This document shows, in pieces, positions 32,945 through 41,721 of a stretch of 64,000 nucleotides of DNA. The DNA lies in NCBI RefSeq assembly GCF_900188455.1, contig NZ_FZOL01000015.1:1-64000 (forward strand), given 5' to 3'. The notes under the pieces are model-generated. The model made no database searches, was not told the DNA's origin, and worked only from the letters and a program-made list of their open reading frames with translations. A program made the translations under genes and the position numbers. The stretch's first letter is position 1. Every line of letters starts with the position of its first letter. This DNA is from Pseudomonas japonica (lineage in GTDB: Bacteria; Pseudomonadota; Gammaproteobacteria; Pseudomonadales; Pseudomonadaceae).

Positions 32945-34114
32945 ATGATCAGCCGCCACGCCCCCACCACACTGGCCTTCGCGCTGTGCCTGGTGACCTT
33001 CGCCGTCAACCTCCAGGCCCCGCTCTATACCGCCTACGCGGCACTCTCCGGCCAGGGCGCGGCGGCGACGGCGGTAGCCTTTTCCGGTTATGTGCTCGGA
33101 GTACTGCCCGTGTTGCTGCTGCTGGGCGGGCTGGCCGACCGGGTCGGACACAAGCGCCTGATCCTCGCCGCGCTGTGCCTGTCGATGGCGGCAACCGTGC
33201 TGATGCTGATCGCTCCTGGGCTGACCAGCCTCGCCTTCGCCCGCACGCTGCTGGGCATCGGCACGGCACTGGCTTCGGCCACCGGCACCGCGTACATGAG
33301 CGAGTTGATGCACGACGGCGACAGTCGTGCCGCGGCGAACCGGGTCACCGCCAGTACGTCGCTGGGCTTCGGCCTGGGCGCCGCGATCACCAGCCTGTTC
33401 CTGCTGTGGGGGCCAAGCCTGGTGCCAGGCAGCTTCCCCCTGCATCTGGCGTTGGCCTTCGTCGCCCTGCTGGCGGTGCTGCGCCTGCCGGATCCGGCGC
33501 CACGCCGTGCCACGCCGCTGCTGCGCCTGCCCTGCTATCCGCAAGGCAGCCTGCCCTACGGCCTGGCGATCCTGCTGGCCTGGGCCTGCGTCGCGCTGGT
33601 GATCGCCTTGATGCCGTCGATCCTGGCCCGCCATCACCTGGCGAACTGGTCGGGGCTGTCGACGTTCTGTGTGATCAGTTGCGGACTGCTGTTCCAGCCC
33701 CTGGCACGACGCATGGCTTCGGCCCGCTCGACCCTGCTGGGCCTGCTGGTATTGCCGTGCAGTTACGCCGTGCTGGCCTGGGGCGCGCACAGCGGGGTGC
33801 TGGCCGCCGTGCTGCTGGGGGCGGTCGGCGCCAGCAGCGCGTGCTACGGATTCATTTACCTGGGTGGGTTGTCAGCGGTGAATACCTTGGCCGGCGCGGA
33901 AAAGACCCGCGCCAGCGCCGGATTCTTCCTGCTGGCGTATCTGGGCTTCAGCCTGCCGGTGATCTTCACCGGCCTGCTCGCCGACCGTTTCGGCACGGGC
34001 ACCGCCCTGGCCTTGTTCGGTGCCCTGCTGCTGCTCGGCTGCCTGGCGGTCGCCGGCGCCCTGTTGCGCTCCAGCCGCAACGCCGCGATCCAGGCCCTGC
34101 TGAACCTCAGATAG
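32945..34114 (+). CDS. MFS transporter next to MocR regulator
   Basis: 389 residues from ATG at 32945 with AAGGAGAG upstream. About twelve membrane helices, with the loop 2-3 signature LGGLADRVGHKRLIL at about 60. It resembles the sugar- or drug-efflux MFS group (AraJ-like). It is divergent from the MocR gene and probably controlled by it, which suggests export or uptake of an amine or amino-acid-like compound. The 3' end overlaps the convergent SDR gene by eight bases. Confidence 0.87.
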   Translation: MISRHAPTTLAFALCLVTFAVNLQAPLYTAYAALSGQGAAATAVAFSGYVLGVLPVLLLLGGLADRVGHKRLILAALCLSMAATVLMLIAPGLTSLAFARTLLGIGTALASATGTAYMSELMHDGDSRAAANRVTASTSLGFGLGAAITSLFLLWGPSLVPGSFPLHLALAFVALLAVLRLPDPAPRRATPLLRLPCYPQGSLPYGLAILLAWACVALVIALMPSILARHHLANWSGLSTFCVISCGLLFQPLARRMASARSTLLGLLVLPCSYAVLAWGAHSGVLAAVLLGAVGASSACYGFIYLGGLSAVNTLAGAEKTRASAGFFLLAYLGFSLPVIFTGLLADRFGTGTALALFGALLLLGCLAVAGALLRSSRNAAIQALLNLR

Positions 34115-34868
34115 CGGTGGCGCCGCCGTCGACGGCCAGGGCATGGCCAGTGGTGAACGCCGCACCATCGCTGCACAGGTAGAGCACGGCGGCGGCGATT
34201 TCCTCGACCTTGCCGATGCGCCCCACCGGGTGCATCGCCGCGGCGAACTCGGCCTTGCGCGGATCGGCCTCGTAGGCCCGACGGAACATGTCGGTGTCGA
34301 TCACCGCCGGGCAGACGGCGTTGACCCGGATCTGCTTCTTCGCGTACTCGATGGCCGCCGACTTGGTCAGACCGATCACCGCATGCTTGGAGGCCGCGTA
34401 GATGCTCATCTTCGGCGCCGCGCCGAGACCAGCCACCGAAGCCGTGTTGACGATCGCCCCGCCGCCCTGAGCCAGCATCAGCGGCAACTGGTGCTTCATG
34501 CACAGCCATACGCCCTTGACGTTGACGCCCATGATCGCGTCGAACTCGGTTTCGCTGCCTTCGGCCAGACGCCCCTGTTCGATCTCGATACCGGCATTGT
34601 TGAAGGCGTAGTCCAGGCGCCCGTAGGCTTCGACGGTGCGCGCCATCAACTGCTGCACGTCGGCATCCCGGGTCACGTTGCAAGGCACGAAGATCGCCTC
34701 GCCGCCCGCCGCCCGGATCGACTCCACCGTGGCTTCGCCACCGGCGACATCGAGGTCGGCCACAACCACTTTCAAGCCTTCGGCGGCGAACGCCTCGGCC
34801 GTGGCCCGACCGATGCCCGCGGCGGCGCCGGTGACCAGGGCAACCTGGCCGCTGAATTTCATACTCAT
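34107..34868 (-). CDS. Short-chain dehydrogenase/reductase
   Basis: 253 residues from ATG at 34868 with GGAG upstream. A classical SDR: TGAAAGIGRATAE at about 14 for the cofactor, NNAGIE at about 92, the catalytic Ser in NTASVAG at about 141 and Tyr-Lys in YAASKHAV at about 155. The acidic residue after the second strand (VVADLD) points to NAD(H). It is the family of 3-oxoacyl-ACP reductase-like and glucose-dehydrogenase-like proteins; the substrate is unknown. The next gene, an MDR oxidoreductase, is divergent, with 228 bases between them. Confidence 0.9.
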   Translation of the reverse strand: MSMKFSGQVALVTGAAAGIGRATAEAFAAEGLKVVVADLDVAGGEATVESIRAAGGEAIFVPCNVTRDADVQQLMARTVEAYGRLDYAFNNAGIEIEQGRLAEGSETEFDAIMGVNVKGVWLCMKHQLPLMLAQGGGAIVNTASVAGLGAAPKMSIYAASKHAVIGLTKSAAIEYAKKQIRVNAVCPAVIDTDMFRRAYEADPRKAEFAAAMHPVGRIGKVEEIAAAVLYLCSDGAAFTTGHALAVDGGATAI

Positions 34869-35096
34869 CGATAGCTCCTGCAACAAGGTAGGAAAGTGGC
34901 GAGAGTCTAGTCAGGCAGCGCGGCGTCTGGGCAGCATCATCAAGACGCCGGTTGGCGCATTATGCGAAGTGATGATTATCCCCGCGACGCTTCATAACCC
35001 TGCTGGATGCTTGGGTATTCGCTGTGACCGCCGAGCTTGCCGAGGACGCCATGAAGGGCTATCACAGTGCTTTTGCCCAACCTTTGCGAGGCTCCC

Positions 35097-36101
35097 ATGA
35101 CTGCCCAGACCAATCGCCGCTTCCTGCTCGCCAAACGCCCGCTGGGCGCCGTGACCCGGGACGACTTCCACTTCGAACAGCCGCCGCTGGGCGAACCCGC
35201 CGATGGCCAGGTGCTGGTGAAGAACCTGTACCTGTCCCTCGACCCGGCAATGCGCGGCTGGATGAACGAGGGCAAGTCGTACATTCCCCCCGTCGGCCTG
35301 GGCGAAGTGATGCGTGCCCTGGGGGTCGGCGAAGTAGTCGCCTCACGCAATCCGAAGTTCGCCGTCGGCGACCATGTCAATGGCCTCCTCGGCGTACAGG
35401 ACTACTTCCTCGGTGAGCCCCAGGGCTTCTACAAGGTCGACCCGCGGCTGGTGCCGCTGCCCCGCTATCTCTCGGCGCTGGGCATGACCGGCATGACCGC
35501 CTATTTCGCCCTGCTCGACGTCGGCCAGCCGAAAGCTGGCGACACCGTGGTGATTTCCGGGGCCGCCGGCGCGGTGGGCAGCATCGCCGGGCAGATTGCC
35601 AGGATCAAGGGTTGCCGCGTGGTGGGTATCGCCGGCGGTGCGCAGAAATGCCAATACCTGAAGGATGAGCTGGGCTTCGACGGCACCATCGACTACAAGG
35701 CCGAGGATGTGCTGGAAGGTCTGAAGCGGGAGTGCCCGAAAGGCGTGGACGTGTATTTCGACAACGTCGGCGGCGACATCCTCGATGCCGTGCTCAGCCA
35801 GCTCAACCTCAAGGCCCGCGTAGTCATCTGCGGCGCCATCAGCCAGTACAACAACAAGCAGGCGGTGAAAGGTCCGACCAACTACCTGGCATTGCTGGTC
35901 AATCGTGCGCGGATGGAGGGTTTCGTGGTCATGGACTACATCTCCCAGTACGCCGCGGCGGGCCAGGAAATCGCCGGCTGGCTGGCCAGCGGCCAACTGA
36001 AGAGCAAGGAGGACGTGGTCGAAGGCCTGGAGACCTTCCCCGAAACGCTGTTGAAGCTGTTCAGCGGGGAGAATTTCGGCAAGCTGGTGCTGAAGGTGTG
36101 A
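35097..36101 (+). CDS. Zinc-independent MDR oxidoreductase (CurA / prostaglandin-reductase-like)
   Basis: 334 residues from ATG at 35097. The chain begins TNRRFLLAKRPLGAVTRDDF and has LDPAMRGWMNE at about 48, both typical of the leukotriene B4 dehydrogenase / CurA group. GAAGAVGSIAGQIARIKG at about 156 binds NADPH. Zinc ligands are absent. These enzymes reduce the double bond of alpha,beta-unsaturated ketones and aldehydes. The gene stands alone and ends at a bidirectional-looking terminator shared with pyrF. Confidence 0.9.
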   Translation: MTAQTNRRFLLAKRPLGAVTRDDFHFEQPPLGEPADGQVLVKNLYLSLDPAMRGWMNEGKSYIPPVGLGEVMRALGVGEVVASRNPKFAVGDHVNGLLGVQDYFLGEPQGFYKVDPRLVPLPRYLSALGMTGMTAYFALLDVGQPKAGDTVVISGAAGAVGSIAGQIARIKGCRVVGIAGGAQKCQYLKDELGFDGTIDYKAEDVLEGLKRECPKGVDVYFDNVGGDILDAVLSQLNLKARVVICGAISQYNNKQAVKGPTNYLALLVNRARMEGFVVMDYISQYAAAGQEIAGWLASGQLKSKEDVVEGLETFPETLLKLFSGENFGKLVLKV

Positions 36102-36108
36102 AATGAAA

Positions 36109-36134
36109 CAGGGCCCTTTCGGGCCCTGTCTTTC
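36109..36134. terminator. Terminator between the MDR gene and pyrF
   Basis: CAGGGCCC pairs with GGGCCCTG around TTTC and is followed by TCTTTCGTCTT on the plus strand. It lies between two convergent genes, so it may serve both; the T-run is poorer on the minus strand. Confidence 0.8.
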
Positions 36135-36137
36135 GTC

Positions 36138-36839
36138 TTAGCCGCGGATTTCCGCGACGACCGCAGCCAACGCCTGTGCAGGATCGGCGGCCTGACTGAT
36201 CGGGCGGCCGATCACCAGATAATCGGAACCGGCATCCAGGGCCTGACGCGGGGTCAGGATACGGCGCTGGTCATCCTGGGCACTGCCCGTCGGACGGATA
36301 CCTGGGGTCACCAGTTGCAGCGACGGATGCGCCGCCTTCAGCGCCGGTGCTTCCAGGGCCGAGCAGACCAGACCGTCCATACCGGCCTTCTCTGCCAGCG
36401 CAGCCAGACGCAGCACCTGCTCCTGCGGCTCGATATCCAGGCCGATTCCGGCCAGGTCCTCGCGCTCCATGCTGGTCAGCACGGTCACACCGATCAGCAG
36501 TGGCTGCGGGCCGTTACGCTTGGCCAGTTCCTCACGGCAAGCCGCCATCATGCGCAGGCCGCCCGAGCAATGTACGTTGACCATCCATACACCCATCTCG
36601 GCCGCGGCCTTGACCGCCATCGCCGTGGTGTTGGGAATGTCGTGGAATTTCAGATCGAGGAAAACTTCGAAACCCTTGCTGCACAGGGTTTCGACGATGC
36701 CGGAAGCGCTGCTGGTGAACAGCTCCTTGCCGACCTTCACCCGGCACAGCGCAGGGTCCAACTGATCGGCCAGCTTAAGGGCGGCGTCACGGGTGGGAAA
36801 ATCCAGGGCGACAATCAGGGGCGTCTGGCAGGCGGACAT
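36138..36839 (-). CDS. pyrF: Orotidine 5'-phosphate decarboxylase
   Basis: 233 residues from ATG at 36839. The catalytic Asp-x-Lys-x4-Asp block DLKFHDIPNT is at about 62, VALDFPTRDAA at the start holds the phosphate-proximal Asp, and VTPGIRPTG with YLVIGRPI near the end bind the phosphate. The enzyme converts OMP to UMP, the last step of pyrimidine synthesis. Cytoplasmic dimer. It is divergent from the DUF2897 gene with 161 bases between. Confidence 0.95.
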   Translation of the reverse strand: MSACQTPLIVALDFPTRDAALKLADQLDPALCRVKVGKELFTSSASGIVETLCSKGFEVFLDLKFHDIPNTTAMAVKAAAEMGVWMVNVHCSGGLRMMAACREELAKRNGPQPLLIGVTVLTSMEREDLAGIGLDIEPQEQVLRLAALAEKAGMDGLVCSALEAPALKAAHPSLQLVTPGIRPTGSAQDDQRRILTPRQALDAGSDYLVIGRPISQAADPAQALAAVVAEIRG

Positions 36840-37000
36840 GGGCAGGGTCTCTTGGCAAGTCGAAAACGGCGCGCATTGTAAACGATGCGGCGCTGCAAAG
36901 GGGGCCGGCGATCGCACTCGCCCTATAATTGAACCAATGCGTTAAGATTTTACTCGATATTACAGACACGGCCCGTTCGCCGAGAGAGAAGGAGACTGTC

Positions 37001-37168
37001 ATGCCTTGGTATGCCTGGTTGATTCTGCTGGTGGCACTTGGCTCCATCATCGGTGGTCTGATGATGTTGAGAGACACGGCGAAGAAATTGCCACTGACGG
37101 AAGAGCAGTTGAAACGCGTTCATGAAAGGAATGCGGAGATGGACGCCAAAGAGGCACAAGACCGCTGA
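37001..37168 (+). CDS. DUF2897 small membrane protein
   Basis: 55 residues with AAGGAGACTGTC before the ATG. One membrane helix (WYAWLILLVALGSIIGGLMML) is followed by a charged tail (LTEEQLKRVHERNAEMDAKE). The match to DUF2897 is from memory but strong over the first half. Function unknown. A TATAAT box at 36924-36929 lies about 75 bases upstream and could be its -10, but the -35 is not clear. Confidence 0.82.
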   Translation: MPWYAWLILLVALGSIIGGLMMLRDTAKKLPLTEEQLKRVHERNAEMDAKEAQDR

Positions 37169-37211
37169 GGTTAGCGGATTCAGGGGCGGGGGAAGCCCAC
37201 CCCTGAGAGCT

Positions 37212-37541
37212 TCAGTTGACCGTTATTTTCTCCCGGTTACGGTCGACAATTGCCTTGCCGATCCCCTCGACCTCCAGCAGTTCGTCCACAGATGCGAAGT
37301 TTCCGTTGGATTCCCGATAGGCAACGATTGCTTTCGATTTAGCCTCGCCTATTCCCGAGAGCTCACGCTGAAGCGTAAGGGCATCGGCCTTGTTCAAATC
37401 GAGTTTCCCGGTCGACTGCTCCGCAGAGATTGATAGCGGTGCTGTTTCAGCATTGCCTGATTTACCCGGTGCTGCTCCCGCCGCGAGGGAAAATGTCACG
37501 ACGAATGCTGCCAGAACGGAAGTAAGGTAAGTAGGGCGCAT
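37212..37541 (-). CDS. ComEA-family helix-hairpin-helix protein
   Basis: 109 residues from ATG at 37541 (GGAG nine bases upstream; an ATG five codons earlier is the alternative). A signal peptide (YLTSVLAAFVVTFSLAAGA) precedes a short linker and a double helix-hairpin-helix: LDLNKADALTLQREL, GIGEAKSKAIVAYRE and EGIGKAIVDRNREKI. ComEA proteins bind DNA in the periplasm and help pull it in during natural transformation. In pseudomonads this small protein is conserved beside the O-antigen locus, whose left border it marks here. Confidence 0.88.
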   Translation of the reverse strand: MRPTYLTSVLAAFVVTFSLAAGAAPGKSGNAETAPLSISAEQSTGKLDLNKADALTLQRELSGIGEAKSKAIVAYRESNGNFASVDELLEVEGIGKAIVDRNREKITVN

Positions 37542-37906
37542 AGGATGTTGCTCCATAGGATCAGTGTTTTCAGGGGCAGCTTTTCCGTAGCTGCCGCAGA
37601 AGGCTAGACCTGTGGTTATGGATCGGCAAACGCCCTTGTCGCCTCAGTGTTTTCCAAACAATTCAAGAGCGCACCGAAACCAGGCGCGCCCAATAGGTCA
37701 TCGCCGTCAGGGAGCTTGGATATTCGCTGGGCACTTCGAAATAAGGCAAAATGCCAGATTACGCACTGTACGCACCATGCGGACGTTGCAGAAGGGCTGT
37801 CAAAGGAGGGCTGCCGTCCCCAAGCGATACGTGCTCAGGAAACCGGCAGCGAGTAGAGATGAAACAATCTTGCGTGCTGCGAATAGAGGCTATCGCAGCA
37901 CCCACA
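37542..37906. other. Intergenic region left of the O-antigen locus
   Basis: 365 bases. An imperfect hairpin GGCAGC/GCTGCC near 37575-37593 could end or attenuate a transcript. The comEA promoter must lie here. No reading frame with coding character was found on either strand. Confidence 0.4.
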
Positions 37907-39187
37907 TCAATGACGACTTTGTTGGGATGCCAGCACAGAGCGCCGCACAACTGCAACGCCCAGCCCCAGCAAGAACCCAAACAGCAAGCCAAAGCCGACA
38001 ATAAGCGCTTTCTTCGGCTTGACTGGGGATTGAGGTTCCATTGCAATCTTGTCGACCCGAGCCAGTTCGAGGTTATCGAACTTGGTGTTCAGTTGCTGCA
38101 AACGCGTCAACTCACCACGGATATCCGCAATTTCCTTCAAGAACAGTTCGGGATTGTGTCGGCTCTTGAGGAGTTCAACTTCACGATTGCTGGCCAGCAA
38201 GCTGAGCTCTTTCTGGATTTCATCAATACGTGGCTCGGTGAAGTCATCGGAACGCCGTGTTTCCAAGGTACTGCGTTCCGCCTCCAATACAGATTGCCCC
38301 ATGAAATACAGCGGGATCTTCTGATTGTTCACCTCAGTACGGACCATATTGCTTTGGCGCGCCTGGCTTTCGTCGCTAAAGGTCGACGGCGTGGTCGGCT
38401 TGACAATGCCAAGTTTCTTGGCAATGGTGATCGCCTCGTCAAGTTCCTTGATACGATTTTGCCGGCGGCTTTGCAGTTGTTGACGCAGCGCTTTCAGTTC
38501 ATCCTGCAGAAGCTGCCTTTTAAGTTGGTCTTTCTCAAGCAGGGTGGCGATCTTCGAGTCTTTTTCCGCCTCGTAACCGGCTTTTTTCGATTCCAGGTTT
38601 TTTTCGACCTGTGTAATACGGTTGGCAATCAGGATCTTCAAGCCGGAGGTGACTCTTTCCTTCTCGCTGGTAACCACGTAGTTAGTAAAATCCTTGGTGA
38701 TACCTACACCGTCTATACCTTGCGGGTATCGGACAGTAAACCTCAGACTGTCGCTGAGATTCTTGCTCTTGGTCGGATCGATGCTTTCAAGGGAAAAGGC
38801 CTTTTCATTGAATTTATCGAATGCTTCCTCGAGCGTCTGCCCCGCAGCCTGAAGCGGGGCAAGGTATTGAGGATTAGCCCGAAAGAAGCTGAGCCGAACA
38901 TCGTAAGACTGCATGGAGGAGCCGACACGGATCAGCGCATCCTTTGGCTGGAGCACATACAGTCCAGACTCATTGAACTCATCCAGCTCTGCCTGTGCAA
39001 CCGGACGAATATAACTTTCAACCTCATATTCCGGTGTTGCCCACAGAACATAAGCAATGGAAGCAGTCACCGCCAGAGCGGTGAACAGCAGAACAACCGC
39101 CCTCTGATCCCAGAGACCGCTGATAAGCTCTTTTACTTCAAGCACTTCTTGGCGAGAGGTATCTATCGATTTTACTGGAATGTTCAT
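37907..39187 (-). CDS. wzz: Wzz-family O-antigen chain length regulator (long form)
   Basis: 426 residues. Two membrane helices at about 29-50 (AVVLLFTALAVTASIAYVLW) and about 395-418 (ALIVGFGLLFGFLLGLGVAVV) enclose a large periplasmic domain with long coiled coils (KDQLKRQLLQDELKALRQQL). A proline-rich element precedes TM2 (MEPQSPVKPKK). This is the Wzz plan. Wzz oligomers set how many repeats Wzy adds. At 426 residues it is longer than the usual 320-370, like the FepE / Wzz2 type that gives very long chains. A second Wzz gene (62360-63421) lies at the other end of the locus. It has its own upstream region of 450 bases. Confidence 0.88.
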   Translation of the reverse strand: MNIPVKSIDTSRQEVLEVKELISGLWDQRAVVLLFTALAVTASIAYVLWATPEYEVESYIRPVAQAELDEFNESGLYVLQPKDALIRVGSSMQSYDVRLSFFRANPQYLAPLQAAGQTLEEAFDKFNEKAFSLESIDPTKSKNLSDSLRFTVRYPQGIDGVGITKDFTNYVVTSEKERVTSGLKILIANRITQVEKNLESKKAGYEAEKDSKIATLLEKDQLKRQLLQDELKALRQQLQSRRQNRIKELDEAITIAKKLGIVKPTTPSTFSDESQARQSNMVRTEVNNQKIPLYFMGQSVLEAERSTLETRRSDDFTEPRIDEIQKELSLLASNREVELLKSRHNPELFLKEIADIRGELTRLQQLNTKFDNLELARVDKIAMEPQSPVKPKKALIVGFGLLFGFLLGLGVAVVRRSVLASQQSRH

Positions 39188-39636
39188 CGCACGCTCAAAA
39201 AATCATCGACAGCCACCCCCGAAACTCATCGGAAAGTTACCGCCATGCCTGTCAGGAATATGTTTTGAAAATTAACTTCAAGTTACAGATTCTCCCGCAT
39301 TCGTTGACAAATAGCAAGAGTAGGACTCATTCGCGGAGACTGCTGAACCTTCGCAAACCGCGCCCTACCAAGCCTTTCCACGAATCCGCCTGGTAACTTC
39401 CGAGAATTTTTCGAAGGCCGACAGCTTGAAGTAGCTGTATTGCAGCGCTTTTCCTCCCGGCGCAGGTTCAGCGCGTTATAACTGGTGCACTCATACCCGC
39501 AGCAGCACTTTCGATATTTTTTCGTAGCAGCAGTCAATCCGAGGCTCGTTTCCAGGCATCGGATTGTTGTCTCGCGCGCTAAAGATCAACAAGAGAACTT
39601 GACCTGCTGGTCTCAGTTAGTTGCCGATACTGCTAG
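39188..39636. promoter_or_regulatory. Intergenic region between wbpM and wzz, with an ops-like element
   Basis: 449 bases. On the minus strand GGCGGTAACTT (39234-39244) lies about 45 bases before the wzz start and resembles the ops element (GGCGGTAGNNT) through which RfaH acts on surface-polysaccharide operons; it differs at the eighth base. An 84-codon frame at 39283-39537 (minus) is Cys/Arg-rich and unlike coding sequence. The wzz promoter should lie here. Confidence 0.35.
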
Positions 39637-41631
39637 TCAAGGATCCAGACGACGCTGCTGATAAATCCAGTCGACGATCTCGCCATCCGGCGCATAACCG
39701 CTAACCGTTTCTCGCAGCAACTGCCGGACCCGATTGTAGTCATCTTCATCGATCGCCTTAAGCAATTGCCCCAGGCGCTCGCTGAGAGAACTCCACGACA
39801 GATAGTCTTCATTAGCCGTCATGATCATCGGATGTCGTGTCGCTGCGACATTGTCACCGATCAGCAGCTCTTCATAGAGCTTTTCTCCAGGACGCAAACC
39901 GGTAAACTCGATTGCGATATCACCATGGGGGTTGCGTTCGGAGCGAACACTCAAGCCGGAGAGATGGATCATCTTTTCCGCCAACTCCACGATGCGAACT
40001 GGTTCGCCCATGTCGAGGACAAATACGTCGCCGCCCTGCCCCATCGAACCCGCCTGAATGACCAACTGAGCGGCCTCGGGAATGGTCATGAAATACCGGG
40101 TGATGTTCGGATGCGTCACGGTGAGAGGACCACCGGACTTGATCTGTTTGTGAAACAGTGGGATCACCGAGCCGGACGACCCCAGAACGTTACCGAACCG
40201 AACCATGGTGAAACGAGTCTTGTTGACCCGGGAGATATTACCCTTGTCGCCGAACAGCACCGGTGCAGGCTCACGACTGAGCGCCTGAAGGGTCATCTCA
40301 GCGAGTCGTTTCGTGCTACCCATGACATTGGTCGGGCGGACAGCCTTGTCGGTAGAAATCAGCACGAAGTTGGCAGTACCTGCCTGCAACGCGGCCTGGG
40401 CAGTATTCAGAGTACCAATGACATTGTTCAATACGCCTTCGGCGATATTATGCTCGACCATTGGTACATGCTTATAGGCCGCTGCGTGATAAACGGTGCT
40501 GACCCGCCAGGTCTTCATGATATCGAGCATCTGAGCCTGATTACGCACCGACCCGAGAATCGGCAGGATCTTGGTCGGCAGCGACTCGCGCCGAACACGT
40601 TGCTCCAGTTCGGACAGAATACTGTAGAGATTGAACTCACTGTGTTCAAACAACAGTAATATACGTGGACGCAGGCCCAGGATCTGCCGACACAGTTCGG
40701 AACCGATTGATCCACCGGCGCCGGTTACCATGACCGACTGATCGGCGATGCAACGCTCAAGCAGGTCTTCCTGCGCTGGAACGGCATCGCGTCCGAGCAG
40801 GTCGGCGATATCTACTTCCTGGATATCTTCGACCTTGACCCGGCCACTGGCCAGATCCATGAATCCAGGAATGCTGCGCACATGCAATGGAAAGCCCTCG
40901 AGAAACCCGAGAATTTCCCGGCGGCGCGCGCGCGTCACCGAGGGAATCGCAAGGAGAATCTCCTGCGCGCCGGTACAGTCGATCATTTTCTGCAGATTAC
41001 GAGGCTTGTATACCTGCAGCCCTGAAATGACACGATCGACAATGCTGCTGTCGTCGTCGATGAACGCCACCGGACGCATCAGTTTCCCGAGGCGCAGCGC
41101 CGCCACCAATTGGTTACCCGCCGAACCCGCACCGTAGATCGCAACCTTGGGCAATCCGTCGTCGCGGTTGGTGAACGGCACATGCTGAGCAGCCGCAAAC
41201 CAGTCGCCGAGAAAATACTGGCGCATGGCCAAGCGCAGCCCACCCACAAGAATCAGACTCAACCACCAGTAGTTGAAGATGATCGAACGAGGGACGACAT
41301 TCTCATGGTTGCTGTACCAATAGACGACCACCCCAAGAATCAGTGCCGAGAGGCTGACCGCCTTGATAATGGCGATGAGTGCGTCATTACCGAAATAACG
41401 CATGACCGCGCGGTACATGCCAAACCGGATAAACAGTGGGATAGCGACGATCTGCGCACTGATGAACAGCCAGACGTGATCGCGAATGGGGTTTGCCATT
41501 TCGTCGATACCCAGGCGCACGACGAACGCGAGCCACAATGCGGCCCAGACTAGTATGACATCGGCCATTACCTGCAACAGGCGTTTTTGACGGCGGGGCA
41601 GCCCAAGCAAAACAGCCCGCAATCGATCCAT
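39637..41631 (-). CDS. wbpM: WbpM-type UDP-GlcNAc 4,6-dehydratase
   Basis: 664 residues from ATG at 41631 (GAAGGGG upstream), the normal WbpM length. Four N-terminal membrane helices are followed by a first nucleotide-binding region (AIYGAGSAGNQLVAAL at about 165) and the catalytic SDR domain. There TGAGGSIGSELCRQI at about 305 binds NAD and STDKAVRPTNVMGSTK at about 430 carries the Met-x3-Lys variant of Tyr-x3-Lys. The enzyme makes UDP-4-keto-6-deoxy-GlcNAc at the inner membrane, the precursor of D-QuiNAc or D-FucNAc. It is the last gene of the block wbjB-wbjC-wbjD-wbjE-wbjF-wbpL-wbpM. Confidence 0.95.
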   Translation of the reverse strand: MDRLRAVLLGLPRRQKRLLQVMADVILVWAALWLAFVVRLGIDEMANPIRDHVWLFISAQIVAIPLFIRFGMYRAVMRYFGNDALIAIIKAVSLSALILGVVVYWYSNHENVVPRSIIFNYWWLSLILVGGLRLAMRQYFLGDWFAAAQHVPFTNRDDGLPKVAIYGAGSAGNQLVAALRLGKLMRPVAFIDDDSSIVDRVISGLQVYKPRNLQKMIDCTGAQEILLAIPSVTRARRREILGFLEGFPLHVRSIPGFMDLASGRVKVEDIQEVDIADLLGRDAVPAQEDLLERCIADQSVMVTGAGGSIGSELCRQILGLRPRILLLFEHSEFNLYSILSELEQRVRRESLPTKILPILGSVRNQAQMLDIMKTWRVSTVYHAAAYKHVPMVEHNIAEGVLNNVIGTLNTAQAALQAGTANFVLISTDKAVRPTNVMGSTKRLAEMTLQALSREPAPVLFGDKGNISRVNKTRFTMVRFGNVLGSSGSVIPLFHKQIKSGGPLTVTHPNITRYFMTIPEAAQLVIQAGSMGQGGDVFVLDMGEPVRIVELAEKMIHLSGLSVRSERNPHGDIAIEFTGLRPGEKLYEELLIGDNVAATRHPMIMTANEDYLSWSSLSERLGQLLKAIDEDDYNRVRQLLRETVSGYAPDGEIVDWIYQQRRLDP

Positions 41632-41721
41632 AACCCCTTCGTACACCTTTACTGCTCCCATAATGAATCAGTACCTGAAACCACGCACACTTGCCGACGC
41701 GGGCAAGCGGATCAATCTGCT

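Noticed and set aside
36890..36930. Complete sigma70 promoter before the DUF2897 gene
   Set aside because: TATAAT is present at 36924-36929, but no -35 box lies at 16-18 bases, so only the -10 was mentioned.
37751..39268. 505-codon plus-strand frame across the second wzz
   Set aside because: It is antisense to a Wzz gene with two membrane helices and the proline motif; the plus-strand product has no recognisable domain.
39283..39537. 84-codon frame in the wzz-wbpM gap
   Set aside because: Cys- and Arg-rich, no ribosome binding site, no family resemblance.
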